This document shows, piece by piece, positions 50,804-59,702 of a DNA stretch of 64,000 nt. Source of the DNA: Streptomyces sp. NBC_01294 (lineage in GTDB: Bacteria > Actinomycetota > Actinomycetes > Streptomycetales > Streptomycetaceae); the NCBI RefSeq assembly GCF_035917235.1, contig NZ_CP108423.1, positions 1,612,001 through 1,676,000 of the forward strand, read 5' to 3'. Made by a program: the position numbers and the translations under genes. The notes below the pieces were generated by a model that ran no database searches, had not been told where the DNA came from, and worked only from the letters and a program-made list of their open reading frames with translations. How positions within the stretch are numbered: position 1 is the stretch's first letter; every line of letters starts with the position of its first letter.

Positions 50804-53068
50804 ATGAGCCAGCCGTACGCGACCACCGAATCGGAATCTGATGTTCCGACACCCGTCACCCCGGCGTCGACCTACCGCCTCCAACTGCGTCCGGAGTTCC
50901 CCTTCGCGGCGGCCGAGGCAGCCGTACCGTACATCGCCTCGCTCGGCGTGTCACACCTGCACCTCTCCCCCGTCCTGGAGGCGGTGCCCGGCTCGGCGCA
51001 CGGGTACGACGTCACCGACCACTCCCGCGTACGCGGCGAGCTCGGCGGCGAGCCGGGCCTGCGCGCCCTGGCCCGGACCGCCCGGGCGCACGGGCTCGGA
51101 CTGGTCCTCGACATCGTGCCCAACCACATGGCGGTGCCGACGCCGCTGCGGCTGAACGGGCCGCTGTGGGAGGTGCTGCGCGACGGGCCCGCCTCGCCGT
51201 ACGCCCGCTGGTTCGACATCGACTGGGAGGCAGGCGGCGGGCAGGTGCTGCTGCCGGTGCTCGCCGGGCCGGCGGACTCCTGCGAGCTGCGGGCCGACGG
51301 CGAGGTGCTGCGCTACGGGGAGCAGGAGTTCCCGCTGCGGGAAGGGACCGCGGGGCTGGCGCTGCCCGAGCTGCTCGCCGCGCAGTGGTACCGGCCGGCG
51401 TGGTGGCGCGAGGCACGGACCGACCTCAACTACCGCCGTTTCTTCACCATTTCGGATCTGATCGGGGTCCGGGTGGAGGATCCGGAGGTGTTCGCGGCCA
51501 CCCACGCGAAGGTGCTGGAGCTGGTCCGGGACGGGGTCGCGCAGGGGCTGCGGATCGACCACGTGGACGGCCTGGCGGACCCGCGGGAGTACCTGGGACG
51601 GCTGCGCGCGGCGGCGGGGGACGGCTGCTGGGTGGTGGTCGAGAAGATCCTGGCCCGCCACGAGCGGCTGCCCCCCGCCTGGCCGGTGGCGGGGACCACC
51701 GGGTACGACGCGCTGCACCGGGTGGACGGGGTGTTCACGGACCCGGCGGGGGCCGCGGAACTGGCGGACCGGTACGGGCGGTCCACCGGCCTGCCGCAGT
51801 GGCCGGAGGCGGCCCGGGCTTGCGCGCGGGAGGTGCTGACCGGGGACCTGGCGGCCGAGCTCGCGGCGCTGGAACGGCAGGCCGGGCCGGAACTGTCCGA
51901 GGCCGTAAGGGAGTTGCTGATCGCCTTTCCCGTCTACCGGCCGTACCCCGGCGATCCGGAACTGCCGTCGCAGGCGCTGGAGCAGGCGGCCGCGGCGGCC
52001 GGTCCGGGCGCGGTGGCCGGCGTACGGGAACTGCTCCTGCGGGATCCGGCCTTCGCCGCCCGCTTCGCCCAGACCTCGGCGGCCCTGCGCGCCAAGTCCC
52101 TCGAGGACCGGGCCTTCTACCGGTACGCGCCGCTGCTGTCGGCCACCGAGGTCGGCGGGGAGCCGGGGCATCCGGCGGTGTCCGCCGAGGAGTTCCACGC
52201 GTACTGCGCCGCGCTGGCCCGGGACTGGCCGGGGGCCGGGACCGTGCTGTCCACGCACGACACCAAGCGCAGCGCGGACGTCCGGGCCCGGATCTCGGCG
52301 CTCTCGCAGGCGCCGGAGCTGATGGGCAGCCCCGCGGGTCCCGACCCGCACCTGGCCTGGATGGCCCGGCAGACCGCGCTGGGCCTCGGCCGGGTCCCCG
52401 AGGCGGTGCCCCGGCTGGCCGACGCCCTGCTCAAGGCGGTCCGCGAGGCCGCCCTGCACACCAGCTGGACCGACCAGGACGAGGGCTACGAGGCGGGCAT
52501 CCCCGCGTACGTCCCGGCCCCCCTCGACCTGCCGGCGGAGCTGGCGGAGGCGGCCCGCGCCAACCTGCTCGGCATGACGCTGCTGCACTTGGCGATGCCG
52601 GGGGTCCCGGAGGTCTACCAGGGCGCGGAGACCGAGTACCGGGCCCTGGTCGACCCCGACAACCGGCGCCCGGCCCACTTCCCGCGCACGGCGCTGGCCC
52701 GGCTGGACGCGGGGGCCGCCCCCGACGGCCCGGCCGAGGAGAAGCTGGCCCTCACGGCCGCCGTGCTGCGGCTGCGCCGGGACCGGCCGGAGCTCTTCCG
52801 CGGCTACGCGCCGGTCGCGGTCCGGGGGCCGGCAGCGGGCCATCTGGTGGCCTTCACCCGGGCCCCCGGCCTGCTGGTGGCGGCCACCCGGCTGTCCCAC
52901 CGGCTGGCCGCGTCGGGCGGCTGGCGCGACACCCGCCTGCGCCTGCCCCCGGGGAAGTGGACCCCCGCACTGCCGTCGCACCCTCAACCCCGTCCGTCGC
53001 ACAGCGGTGCGACGGACGTGGCCGCCCTGCTGGACGGCCGTCCCGTGGGCGTCTGGCTCCGCCGGTGA
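50804..53068 (+). CDS. treY: Maltooligosyl trehalose synthase
   Basis: About 754 aa, GH13. It rearranges the reducing-end bond of maltooligosaccharides to make maltooligosyl trehalose. The start TPASTYRLQLRPEFPFAAAE, LGVSHLHLSPVLEAVPGSAHGYDVTDH, VLDIVPNHMAV, QGLRIDHVDGLADPREYL (nucleophile Asp) and WVVVEKILARHERLP (Glu) are hallmarks. TTGYDALHRVDGVF and GTVLSTHDTKRSADVRARI follow. ATG at 50804 is preferred; a TTG at 50759 would add 15 residues. It works with TreZ (55829-57577) and GlgX. Confidence 0.92.
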   Translation: MSQPYATTESESDVPTPVTPASTYRLQLRPEFPFAAAEAAVPYIASLGVSHLHLSPVLEAVPGSAHGYDVTDHSRVRGELGGEPGLRALARTARAHGLGLVLDIVPNHMAVPTPLRLNGPLWEVLRDGPASPYARWFDIDWEAGGGQVLLPVLAGPADSCELRADGEVLRYGEQEFPLREGTAGLALPELLAAQWYRPAWWREARTDLNYRRFFTISDLIGVRVEDPEVFAATHAKVLELVRDGVAQGLRIDHVDGLADPREYLGRLRAAAGDGCWVVVEKILARHERLPPAWPVAGTTGYDALHRVDGVFTDPAGAAELADRYGRSTGLPQWPEAARACAREVLTGDLAAELAALERQAGPELSEAVRELLIAFPVYRPYPGDPELPSQALEQAAAAAGPGAVAGVRELLLRDPAFAARFAQTSAALRAKSLEDRAFYRYAPLLSATEVGGEPGHPAVSAEEFHAYCAALARDWPGAGTVLSTHDTKRSADVRARISALSQAPELMGSPAGPDPHLAWMARQTALGLGRVPEAVPRLADALLKAVREAALHTSWTDQDEGYEAGIPAYVPAPLDLPAELAEAARANLLGMTLLHLAMPGVPEVYQGAETEYRALVDPDNRRPAHFPRTALARLDAGAAPDGPAEEKLALTAAVLRLRRDRPELFRGYAPVAVRGPAAGHLVAFTRAPGLLVAATRLSHRLAASGGWRDTRLRLPPGKWTPALPSHPQPRPSHSGATDVAALLDGRPVGVWLRR

Positions 53069-53138
53069 CCGGCCCGCCACTTCCAGCCCGGGCTCCGCCC
53101 AGGCCCCTGGCGCTCCGCCCCAGACCCCGCTGAAATGT

Positions 53139-53226
53139 CCAGCCCCTCCGGCGTTTGAGGAGCGGGGTTCGGGGCGGAGCCCCGGCCTGTGAGCCCGGTC
53201 GGCGATTGAGGCGCGGGGACCGGGAA
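53139..53226. repeat. Streptomyces-type intergenic repeat
   Basis: CCAGCCCCTCCGGCGTTTGA (53139-53158) and a second degenerate unit ending TCGGCGATTGAGGCGCGGGG are flanked by inverted GGGCTCCGCC and GGCGGAGCCC blocks. The core equals, with a few changes, the 44-bp block of the long inverted repeat at 16082-16533. It lies between treY and the peptidase gene and contains no reading frame of its own. Confidence 0.6.
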
Positions 53227-53267
53227 CTGCCTGGCCCGCGCAGCAGTAGGCGGCGGGCCCGGCGGGC

Positions 53268-54587
53268 ATGGCATCCCTTGTGACTCTCCTCCGTGACATG
53301 TGCTACCCCACCCCGCAGGAACTCGGGCTGGCCGCCCGCGCGCTGGCGGACGAACACCCCGGCGAGGTCCGGCTGCGCCAGGCCGGCACCTCCCGGGGCG
53401 GGCAGCCGCTCTGGGTCCTGTCCGTCGCCGCGTTCGCCGCGGCCGCCGTAGCCGCCGCGCCGCGCGGGGCCGGCCGCAACGTCCTCGTCGTCGCCGGGGC
53501 GCACGCCAACGAGCCCGTCGGCGGCGCCACCGCCCTCTCGCTCGCCCGCCGGCTCCTGCACGACCCGGCGCCGCGGGCCGGCTGCGACTGGCACTTCCTG
53601 CTCTGCGCCGACCCGGACGGCGCGGACCTGCACCGTACGCCCCGCCCGTACTCGCTCCTGGACTACCACCGCAGCTTCTTCCGGCCGCCCGGACCCGAAC
53701 AGCCCGAGTGGGCGCCGTCTTTACTGCCCCCGGACCGGCTGCCGCCCGAAACCCTGGCCCTGACCGCGCTCATCGACGAACTGCGGCCCGTCCTCCAGGT
53801 CTCCCTGCACGCCACCGATCTCGGCGGCTCCTGGGTCCAGCTCACCCGGGACATCCCCGGCCTCGCCGAGCCGTTCGCCAAATCGGCCGCCGAGCTGCGC
53901 ATCCCGGTGGAGAACGGGGCCTCGGACGCCGCCGGCTGGCCGTCCCCGGGGCCCGGGATCTTCGTGATCCCGCAGCCGGGGAGCGAGGCCGCCGGTGCCT
54001 TCCACCCGGAGGACACCCGGCTCAGCACCTGGTACCACGCCCACCGGTACGCCGGCACCACCGCGATCGTCGAAGTCCCCATGTGGGCCTCCGACCTGGT
54101 GGACGACCCGGCCCCGCACCCCGACCCGCGCGGCGCCCTGCGGATGCTGGCCGAGCGGCTCACGACGGACTCCGCGCTGGTCGCCGGGGTACGGGCGCTG
54201 ATCGGGCCGGGTCCGGCCCCCTACGAGGACCCGGCCGCCGCGCCGCTGCTGCGCGCGGTGGACTGGACGCTCGCGCTGATCCCCCGGGTCACCGTCGAGT
54301 GGACCGGCGCCGAGGCCCCCGCGGAGGCCACGGCGGCGTACATCGCCAGCATCGACGCCTTCGGGCGGCGGCTGTCGCTGCGCGCCGCCGCGATGCTGCT
54401 GCGGGTGCTGCGCGCGCAGGGCCATCCGGCGGCGCCCGGGCTGGACCGGCTGGTCACCGGGTGGTGCGAGGATTTCGCGGCCCGCTTCGGGGCCCGCTGG
54501 GTCCCGGTGGCCACCCAGGTGGAACACCAGTCCCGGACCGTCCTGGCCGCCTACGAACGCCTCGTGGCGGCCGGCCGGCCGTCCTGA
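53268..54587 (+). CDS. M14-type zinc carboxypeptidase-like protein
   Basis: 439 aa. The zinc ligands His and Glu appear in VVAGAHANEPVGG (HxxE, about 83-86), and the third ligand His in LQVSLHATDLGG (about 182). AIVEVPMWAS holds the presumptive catalytic Glu, giving the M14 HxxE...H...E order. DPDGADLHRTPRPYSLLDY adds the substrate-binding Arg region. There is no signal peptide, so it is probably cytoplasmic. It may trim peptides or amide conjugates; the substrate is unknown. Confidence 0.72.
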   Translation: MASLVTLLRDMCYPTPQELGLAARALADEHPGEVRLRQAGTSRGGQPLWVLSVAAFAAAAVAAAPRGAGRNVLVVAGAHANEPVGGATALSLARRLLHDPAPRAGCDWHFLLCADPDGADLHRTPRPYSLLDYHRSFFRPPGPEQPEWAPSLLPPDRLPPETLALTALIDELRPVLQVSLHATDLGGSWVQLTRDIPGLAEPFAKSAAELRIPVENGASDAAGWPSPGPGIFVIPQPGSEAAGAFHPEDTRLSTWYHAHRYAGTTAIVEVPMWASDLVDDPAPHPDPRGALRMLAERLTTDSALVAGVRALIGPGPAPYEDPAAAPLLRAVDWTLALIPRVTVEWTGAEAPAEATAAYIASIDAFGRRLSLRAAAMLLRVLRAQGHPAAPGLDRLVTGWCEDFAARFGARWVPVATQVEHQSRTVLAAYERLVAAGRPS

Positions 54588-54596
54588 GCGCCCGCG

Positions 54597-55094
54597 CTAG
54601 GAGGAGGAAGGGGAAGGGGAAGGGGAGGCGGCGGGCTCCACGGGCAGGGCGTACCGGCGCTTGGAGTGCCCGGTGGCCCCGAGCCGGTCGTAGAAGCGGA
54701 TCGCGCCCTCGTTCCAGACGGGGGTCTGCCACTGGACGTGGTCGAGGCCGAGCTCGCGGGCCAGGCCCGTCACGCCGTCCATCAGGGCGGCGCCGAGCCC
54801 GTGACCGCGGGACTCCTCCGCCAGGTAGAGGCAGTCCATGTGCAGGTGGTCCCGCGCGTCCCAGAAGGAGAACTCGGCCGAGCAGGCGGCGTATCCGGCG
54901 ACCAGGCCGTCCGGGGTCTCGGCGAGCAGCACCCACAGCCGGGCCCCCTCGGCGAACAGCTGCGGACCGAGCTGCTCGGCGAGGCCGGACGGGCGCGGCG
55001 CCGACTTCTCGTAGGCGATGTGCTCGTGCATGAGCTCGGCCAGGCGGGGCAGGTCCCCGACGCGGGCGCGGCGGATGGCAGACGTGTGTTCCAT
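54597..55094 (-). CDS. GNAT family N-acetyltransferase
   Basis: About 165 aa. The GNAT fold is evident from AIRRARVGDLPRLAELMHEHI, MDCLYLAEESRGHGLGAALMDGVTGLA (motif A with RGHGLG) and NEGAIRFYDRLGATG (motif B). The tail is a Ser/Pro repeat (SPSPSPSSS). Two starts are possible, ATG at 55103 or 55094; the latter has GGATGG 5 nt upstream and matches the usual family start. Confidence 0.8.
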   Translation of the reverse strand: MEHTSAIRRARVGDLPRLAELMHEHIAYEKSAPRPSGLAEQLGPQLFAEGARLWVLLAETPDGLVAGYAACSAEFSFWDARDHLHMDCLYLAEESRGHGLGAALMDGVTGLARELGLDHVQWQTPVWNEGAIRFYDRLGATGHSKRRYALPVEPAASPSPSPSSS

Positions 55095-55154
55095 GTCCGC
55101 CATCCTGCGCGGTGCCTCCCGGCGGGCCACCGGCAGGGTCCGGGTCCCGCGTGC

Positions 55155-55718
55155 CTAGTGCGCCGAGAGCCGGAAGGTCATCTTCCCGAAGCTGACCTGG
55201 TCACCGTCGCGGACCACCGCGGAGCCGGTCACCCGGCGCCCGTTGACCGTGGTCCCGTTGGTGGAGCCGAGGTCCTTGAGCACCCACATCCCGCCCTGCA
55301 GGCTCAGTTCCGCATGGGCCCGGGAGACCGTCTCGTGGCTGAGCCGCAGCCCGTTGCCGGGGTCGCGGCCGATCCGCAGGCCCGCCGCGCTCGGATGCGG
55401 GAGCAGCAGCTTGGGCAGTTTCTCGGCGGCCCAGGCGCGCCGGATGCCGACGGACACGGCCGAGGCCCGGCCGACCCAGCCGAACAGCCGACGGGTCCAC
55501 GGGCTTTCGGCGGCCTCCCTGGCCTGGAGGTCGGCCGTGAGGACGGCGAGGTCCTCGGAACGGCGTGCGACCAGGGCGAGTTCCATCCGGCGCAGGAAGG
55601 TGTCGTGGGACAGCTTGCCCAGGGCAGCACCCTCCCTGAGCTGGCCCAGCGCCCGGTCGCGCTCGGCGTCCGAGAGCCGTGGCGCGGGGAAGGCGGGGAA
55701 CTCGAAACTCGACGTCAC
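55155..55718 (-). CDS. DUF1707 and FHA domain protein
   Basis: About 187 aa. The N-terminal third is a DUF1707 module (RLSDAERDRALGQLREGAAL, LSHDTFLRRMELALVARRSEDL). The C-terminal third is an FHA domain with GLRIGRDPGNGLRLSHETVSRAHAEL and LKDLGSTNGTTVNGRRV, which has the phosphothreonine-binding Arg, Ser and Asn. It is a phospho-signalling adaptor that probably reads a Ser/Thr kinase. TGGACA and GACAAT, 18 bp apart, end 7 nt before the GTG at 55718, suggesting a leaderless transcript. Confidence 0.8.
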   Translation of the reverse strand: MTSSFEFPAFPAPRLSDAERDRALGQLREGAALGKLSHDTFLRRMELALVARRSEDLAVLTADLQAREAAESPWTRRLFGWVGRASAVSVGIRRAWAAEKLPKLLLPHPSAAGLRIGRDPGNGLRLSHETVSRAHAELSLQGGMWVLKDLGSTNGTTVNGRRVTGSAVVRDGDQVSFGKMTFRLSAH

Positions 55719-55828
55719 AGGGTGATTGTCGGCCCGTCGGGGCCGGAGTGTCCAGAACACCCGCGCCACGCCCGGAATGATGGGCAGGATACGCATGCTG
55801 GACACCGCCGGAGACGAGGGGACCGTCC

Positions 55829-57577
55829 GTGCAGTTCGAGGTATGGGCACCGCTGACAGGTCACGTCGTCATGCGACTCGACGACGTGACGTACGACATG
55901 GCGCGCGATCCGGACCGGGACGGCTGGTGGACCGCGGAGGCCCCTGCCGCCGACGGGAGCCGCTACGGATTCCTGCTGGACGGCGACACCGTCCCGCGGC
56001 CGGACCCGCGCGGGCGGCGGCTGCCGGACGGGCCCGACGGCCTGTCTGCGGTGGTCGACTTCGAAGCGCTCGACCCGCTGCGGGCGCCGTCGCCGCACGT
56101 CCCGCTCCAGGACGCGGTCCTGTACGAGCTCCACGTCGGCACCTTCACCCCCGAGGGCACCTTCGACGCGGCCGCGGCCCGCCTCGGGCACCTCACCGCC
56201 CTCGGCGTCACGCACGTGGAGCTGATGCCGGTCTGCTCCTTCGCCGGCCGGCACGGCTGGGGGTACGACGGGGTCGCACCCTGGGCGGTGCACGAACCGT
56301 ACGGCGGCCCGGCCGGCCTGGCCCGCTTCACGGCGGCCGCGCACGCGGCCGGGCTGGGCGTGGTCCTGGACGTGGTCCACAATCACCTCGGCCCCTCCGG
56401 CAACCACCTGCCCGCCTTCGGCCCGTACTTCACCGACACGCACCACACCCCGTGGGGCTCCGCGGTGAACCTGGACGCGCCCGGCTCCGACGAGGTGCGC
56501 GCGTACCTCCTCGGCTCGGCGCTGGCCTGGCTGCGCGACTACGGGATCGACGGCCTGCGGCTCGACGCCGTGCACGCGCTGGCCGACGGGCGGGCGCTGA
56601 CCTTCCTGGAGGAACTGGCCGCGGCCGTCGACGAGCTGGCGGCGGACAGCGGCCGTCCGCTGTTCCTGATCGCCGAGTCCGACCGGTGCGACCCGCGCAC
56701 CACCACCCCGCGGGCCGCCGGGGGCCTGGGCCTGCACGCCCAGTGGAACGACGACTTCCACCATGCCCTGCACTGCGCGCTGACCGGTGAGTCCCAGGCG
56801 TACTACGCCGACTTCGCCGAGGCCCCGCTCGCCGCCCTCGCCAAGACCCTGACGCGGGCGTTCTTCCACGACGGGACCTGGTCCTCGTTCCGCGGCCGCA
56901 CCCACGGCCGCCCGGTGGACCGCCGCCGGACCCCGGCCCACCGCTTCCTCGGCTACACCCAGACCCACGACCAGATCGGCAACCGGGCCCTCGGCGACCG
57001 GCTCGCCGCCTCGCTCTCCCCCGGGCTGCTGGCGTGCGCCGCGACCGTGGCCCTGACCGGGCCGTTCGTGCCGATGCTGTTCATGGGCGAGGAGTGGGGC
57101 GCGGGCACCCCCTGGCAGTACTTCACCGACCACCCCGACCCGGAGCTCGCCGAGGCGGTGCGGACCGGCCGGCGCCGGGAGTTCGCGGCGCACGGCTGGA
57201 AGGCCGAGGAGATCCCGGACCCGCAGGACCCGGCCACCCGGGACCGCTCCTGCCTGGACTGGGCGGAGCCCGAACAAGCCGGTCACGCCCGCCTGCTGGA
57301 CTGGTACCGCACCCTGGTCGCGCTCCGCCGCACCCACCCGGACCTGCGCGACCCGGACCTGGCGGCGGTCCGGGTCGCCCACGACGAGGAGCGGCGCTGG
57401 CTCACCTTCCGGCGGGGCGACGTACGGGTGGCCGTGAACCTCTCCCCGGAACCGGTGACGATCGCGCTGGGCCGCAACGGCGTACGGGTGCTGGCCGCCT
57501 GGGAACCGCTCGAACACCCGGGTCCGGACGGGCGGATCCACCTGCCGGGCGAATCGGCGGTGGTCCTCGGCCCGTGA
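55829..57577 (+). CDS. treZ: Malto-oligosyltrehalose trehalohydrolase
   Basis: 582 aa, GH13. It releases trehalose from the TreY product. An N-terminal CBM48-like domain starts MQFEVWAPLTGHVVMRLDDV. The barrel has VVLDVVHNHLGPSGNHLP (region I), IDGLRLDAVHALAD (nucleophile Asp), LFLIAESDRCDPRTT (Glu) and GYTQTHDQIGNRALGDRL (HD). Typical TreZ features are HGWGYDGVAPWAVHEPYGGP and MLFMGEEWGAGTPWQYFTDH. GTG at 55829, with GAGGGG upstream. It is separated from treY by three unrelated genes. Confidence 0.92.
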   Translation: MQFEVWAPLTGHVVMRLDDVTYDMARDPDRDGWWTAEAPAADGSRYGFLLDGDTVPRPDPRGRRLPDGPDGLSAVVDFEALDPLRAPSPHVPLQDAVLYELHVGTFTPEGTFDAAAARLGHLTALGVTHVELMPVCSFAGRHGWGYDGVAPWAVHEPYGGPAGLARFTAAAHAAGLGVVLDVVHNHLGPSGNHLPAFGPYFTDTHHTPWGSAVNLDAPGSDEVRAYLLGSALAWLRDYGIDGLRLDAVHALADGRALTFLEELAAAVDELAADSGRPLFLIAESDRCDPRTTTPRAAGGLGLHAQWNDDFHHALHCALTGESQAYYADFAEAPLAALAKTLTRAFFHDGTWSSFRGRTHGRPVDRRRTPAHRFLGYTQTHDQIGNRALGDRLAASLSPGLLACAATVALTGPFVPMLFMGEEWGAGTPWQYFTDHPDPELAEAVRTGRRREFAAHGWKAEEIPDPQDPATRDRSCLDWAEPEQAGHARLLDWYRTLVALRRTHPDLRDPDLAAVRVAHDEERRWLTFRRGDVRVAVNLSPEPVTIALGRNGVRVLAAWEPLEHPGPDGRIHLPGESAVVLGP

Positions 57578-57640
57578 GGACCGTGACGACCGGACCCGTG
57601 AGGACGACGCGCCCGCGGGTCCACGAGTCCACGGGTGGGG

Positions 57641-58765
57641 CTATTCGACGACGGCCATCTCGCGCGGGGCGTTGTTGAGGCGGCGCCCGCCCTCCTCGGT
57701 GACGGTCACGATGTCCTCGATGCGGACGCCGAACCGGCCCGGCAGGTAGATGCCCGGCTCCACGGAGAAGCACATGCCGGGGACCATCGGCTGCTCCTCG
57801 CCCTCGACCATGTACGGGGGCTCGTGCGTGGTCACGCCGATGCCGTGGCCGGTGCGGTGGATGAAGCGGTCCCCGTAGCCGAACTCGGTGATCACGGCGC
57901 GGGCCGCCCGGTCCACCTCCTGGCAGGAGGCCCCGGGCCGGACCGCCGCCACGCCGGCCTGCTGGGCCTCGCGGACGATGTCGTGGACCCGCTGCTCCTC
58001 GGCGGTGGGCTCGCCGACGTGCACGGTGCGGGAGATGTCGGAGCCGTAGCCGAAGCGCAGGCCGCCGAAGTCGAGGACCACCATGTCGCCGCGCCGGATG
58101 ACGCGGTCGCCGGCCTCGTGGTGCGGGTTGGCCCCGTTGGGGCCGGAGCCGACGACGGTGAAGTCGACCTGGGAGTGGCCGTGCGCGCGCAGCAGGGCGG
58201 CCAGTTCGTCGGCGACGTCGGTCTCCCGGCGGTCGGCGAAGGGGAGGTGGAGGATCTGCGCGTAGGCCGCGTCGGCGGCGGCGGCCGCCGCGGCGAGGCG
58301 CTCCAGTTCCCGCTCGTCCTTCACCGCGCGGAGCATGGGCAGGCAGTCGGTGAGCGGCGCGTAGGAACTGCTCGGCAACTCCTGCTGGAGGCCCAGGAGA
58401 TGCAGGGCCCAGGTGTTGTCGCTGACCCCGAAGCGCCCGCGGAAGTCCAGCAGCGGGGCGGTCAGGGCGTACGGGTTCTTCCCGTCGGGCCAGTCCCGCA
58501 GGGCCAGCGCGGCGGCGCCCGGGGCCTTGGCCGCGTCGGGGGCCTCCAGCGCGGGCACGACGAGCACGGGCTCCTGTCCGGCGGCCAGCACGAGCAGGGT
58601 CAGCCGTTCGGTCTCGGCGGTGGGCCGGTATCCGGTGAGGTGCGTGAGGTCGGGCCCGGGGGCGATGAGCAGCCCGGCGAGTCCCGCGTCGGCGGCGGCC
58701 CCGGCGGCCGCGGTCATCCGGGCGGCGTAGTCGTCGGCCGTGAAGGGTGCGGGTTCACGTGTCAT
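57641..58765 (-). CDS. M24 family Xaa-Pro peptidase
   Basis: 374 aa. The N-terminal creatinase-like domain (AGLLIAPGPDLTHLTGYRP) is followed by a pita-bread catalytic domain with metal ligands Asp in VVLDFGGLRFGYGSDISRTV, His in FIHRTGHGIGVTTHEPP, Glu in CFSVEPGIYLPG and Glu in GVRIEDIVTVTEEGG. It cleaves Xaa-Pro bonds in peptides, probably in the cytoplasm. Its ATG overlaps the stop of the LysR gene (ATGA), so the two are coupled. Confidence 0.87.
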   Translation of the reverse strand: MTREPAPFTADDYAARMTAAAGAAADAGLAGLLIAPGPDLTHLTGYRPTAETERLTLLVLAAGQEPVLVVPALEAPDAAKAPGAAALALRDWPDGKNPYALTAPLLDFRGRFGVSDNTWALHLLGLQQELPSSSYAPLTDCLPMLRAVKDERELERLAAAAAAADAAYAQILHLPFADRRETDVADELAALLRAHGHSQVDFTVVGSGPNGANPHHEAGDRVIRRGDMVVLDFGGLRFGYGSDISRTVHVGEPTAEEQRVHDIVREAQQAGVAAVRPGASCQEVDRAARAVITEFGYGDRFIHRTGHGIGVTTHEPPYMVEGEEQPMVPGMCFSVEPGIYLPGRFGVRIEDIVTVTEEGGRRLNNAPREMAVVE

Positions 58766-59625
58766 ACGGGTGATCCTGCCGCGAGCCGGGCCGCGAGGGC
58801 AGCGGCCGCGCCGGTCGCCCTCGTCCCCCCTACGGGCTGCCCGGGTGAGAGCAGTTCCGTACGGTGCACCAGGCGCGGGGCGGACAGCGGTACGGCGACC
58901 CCCGCGCCGGCGGCCTCGGCAACGCGGCGCGGCAGCAGCACGAGGCCGTGTCCGGCGGCGGCGAGGGCGCAGAGGGCGAACACGTCGGTGCCGTCGTAGC
59001 GCACGGAGGCCCGGGCGGCGGTGAGCGGCAGCCCCACGCCGGGGGCGTCGATCCAGCGCGCGTCGGCGAGGTCGTCCAGCCGGACGGCGGCCCGCCCGGC
59101 GAGGGGGTGCCCGGCGGGCAGCAGCACGGCCAGCTCCTCCTCCCCCACGCCGGTCACGGTGAGCGGTGCCACGTCGGGCAGCCGCAGCGGGTCGCTGGGC
59201 GCGGCCGGACCGTCCACGAGGCCGAGGTCGCAGCCCCCGGTCGCGACGGCGGCGGGCACCTCGGCCGGGGGCAGCACCCGCAGGGTGACCCCGGTGGCGG
59301 GCAGGGCCGCGAGCAGCCGGGGCCCGACGGCGAGCGGGGACGCCGCGAGGGTGATCCGCCCGGGCGGGGCGGCGGCCAGCCGCAGCACGTCGGCCCGCGC
59401 GGCGTCGAGCCGCAGCAGCAGCGGACCGGCGTGCTCCAGCAGCCGTGCTCCGGCCGGGGTCGGCGCGACGGGCCGGCGGGTGAGCAGCTCGGCCCGCAGG
59501 TCCCCTTCCAGCGCGGCGATGTGCTGGGAGACGGCCGACTGGGTGTAGCCGAGCTCGCGGGCGGCCGCGGAGAAGGAGGAGAGCCGGGTCACGGCGACGA
59601 AGGTGCGGAGCAGGTGCGGATCCAT
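58762..59625 (-). CDS. LysR family transcriptional regulator
   Basis: About 287 aa. The N-terminal winged HTH MDPHLLRTFVAVTRLSSFSA followed by AARELGYTQSAVSQHIAALE is canonical. The effector-binding domain begins at GRITLAASPLAVGPRLLAALP. It is translationally coupled to the Xaa-Pro peptidase and divergent from the amidotransferase-like gene. In-frame ATGs at 59631 and 59640 are alternatives. It may autoregulate through CACTT-ATCTA-AAGTG at 59638-59652. Confidence 0.85.
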   Translation of the reverse strand: MDPHLLRTFVAVTRLSSFSAAARELGYTQSAVSQHIAALEGDLRAELLTRRPVAPTPAGARLLEHAGPLLLRLDAARADVLRLAAAPPGRITLAASPLAVGPRLLAALPATGVTLRVLPPAEVPAAVATGGCDLGLVDGPAAPSDPLRLPDVAPLTVTGVGEEELAVLLPAGHPLAGRAAVRLDDLADARWIDAPGVGLPLTAARASVRYDGTDVFALCALAAAGHGLVLLPRRVAEAAGAGVAVPLSAPRLVHRTELLSPGQPVGGTRATGAAAALAARLAAGSPV

Positions 59626-59637
59626 GGTCATCAGGAT

Positions 59638-59652
59638 CACTTATCTAAAGTG
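59638..59652. promoter_or_regulatory. Inverted repeat in LysR divergent promoter region
   Basis: CACTT-ATCTA-AAGTG is a 15-bp interrupted palindrome that includes a T-N11-A (TTATCTAAAGTGCA) as expected for LysR sites. It lies directly upstream of the lysR start and about 50 bp before the divergent gene. Confidence 0.4.
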
Positions 59653-59702
59653 CACGAACAATCGTTGGCGCTGAAGCGGGGTCCGGTCGCAGGATGATCC
59701 GC

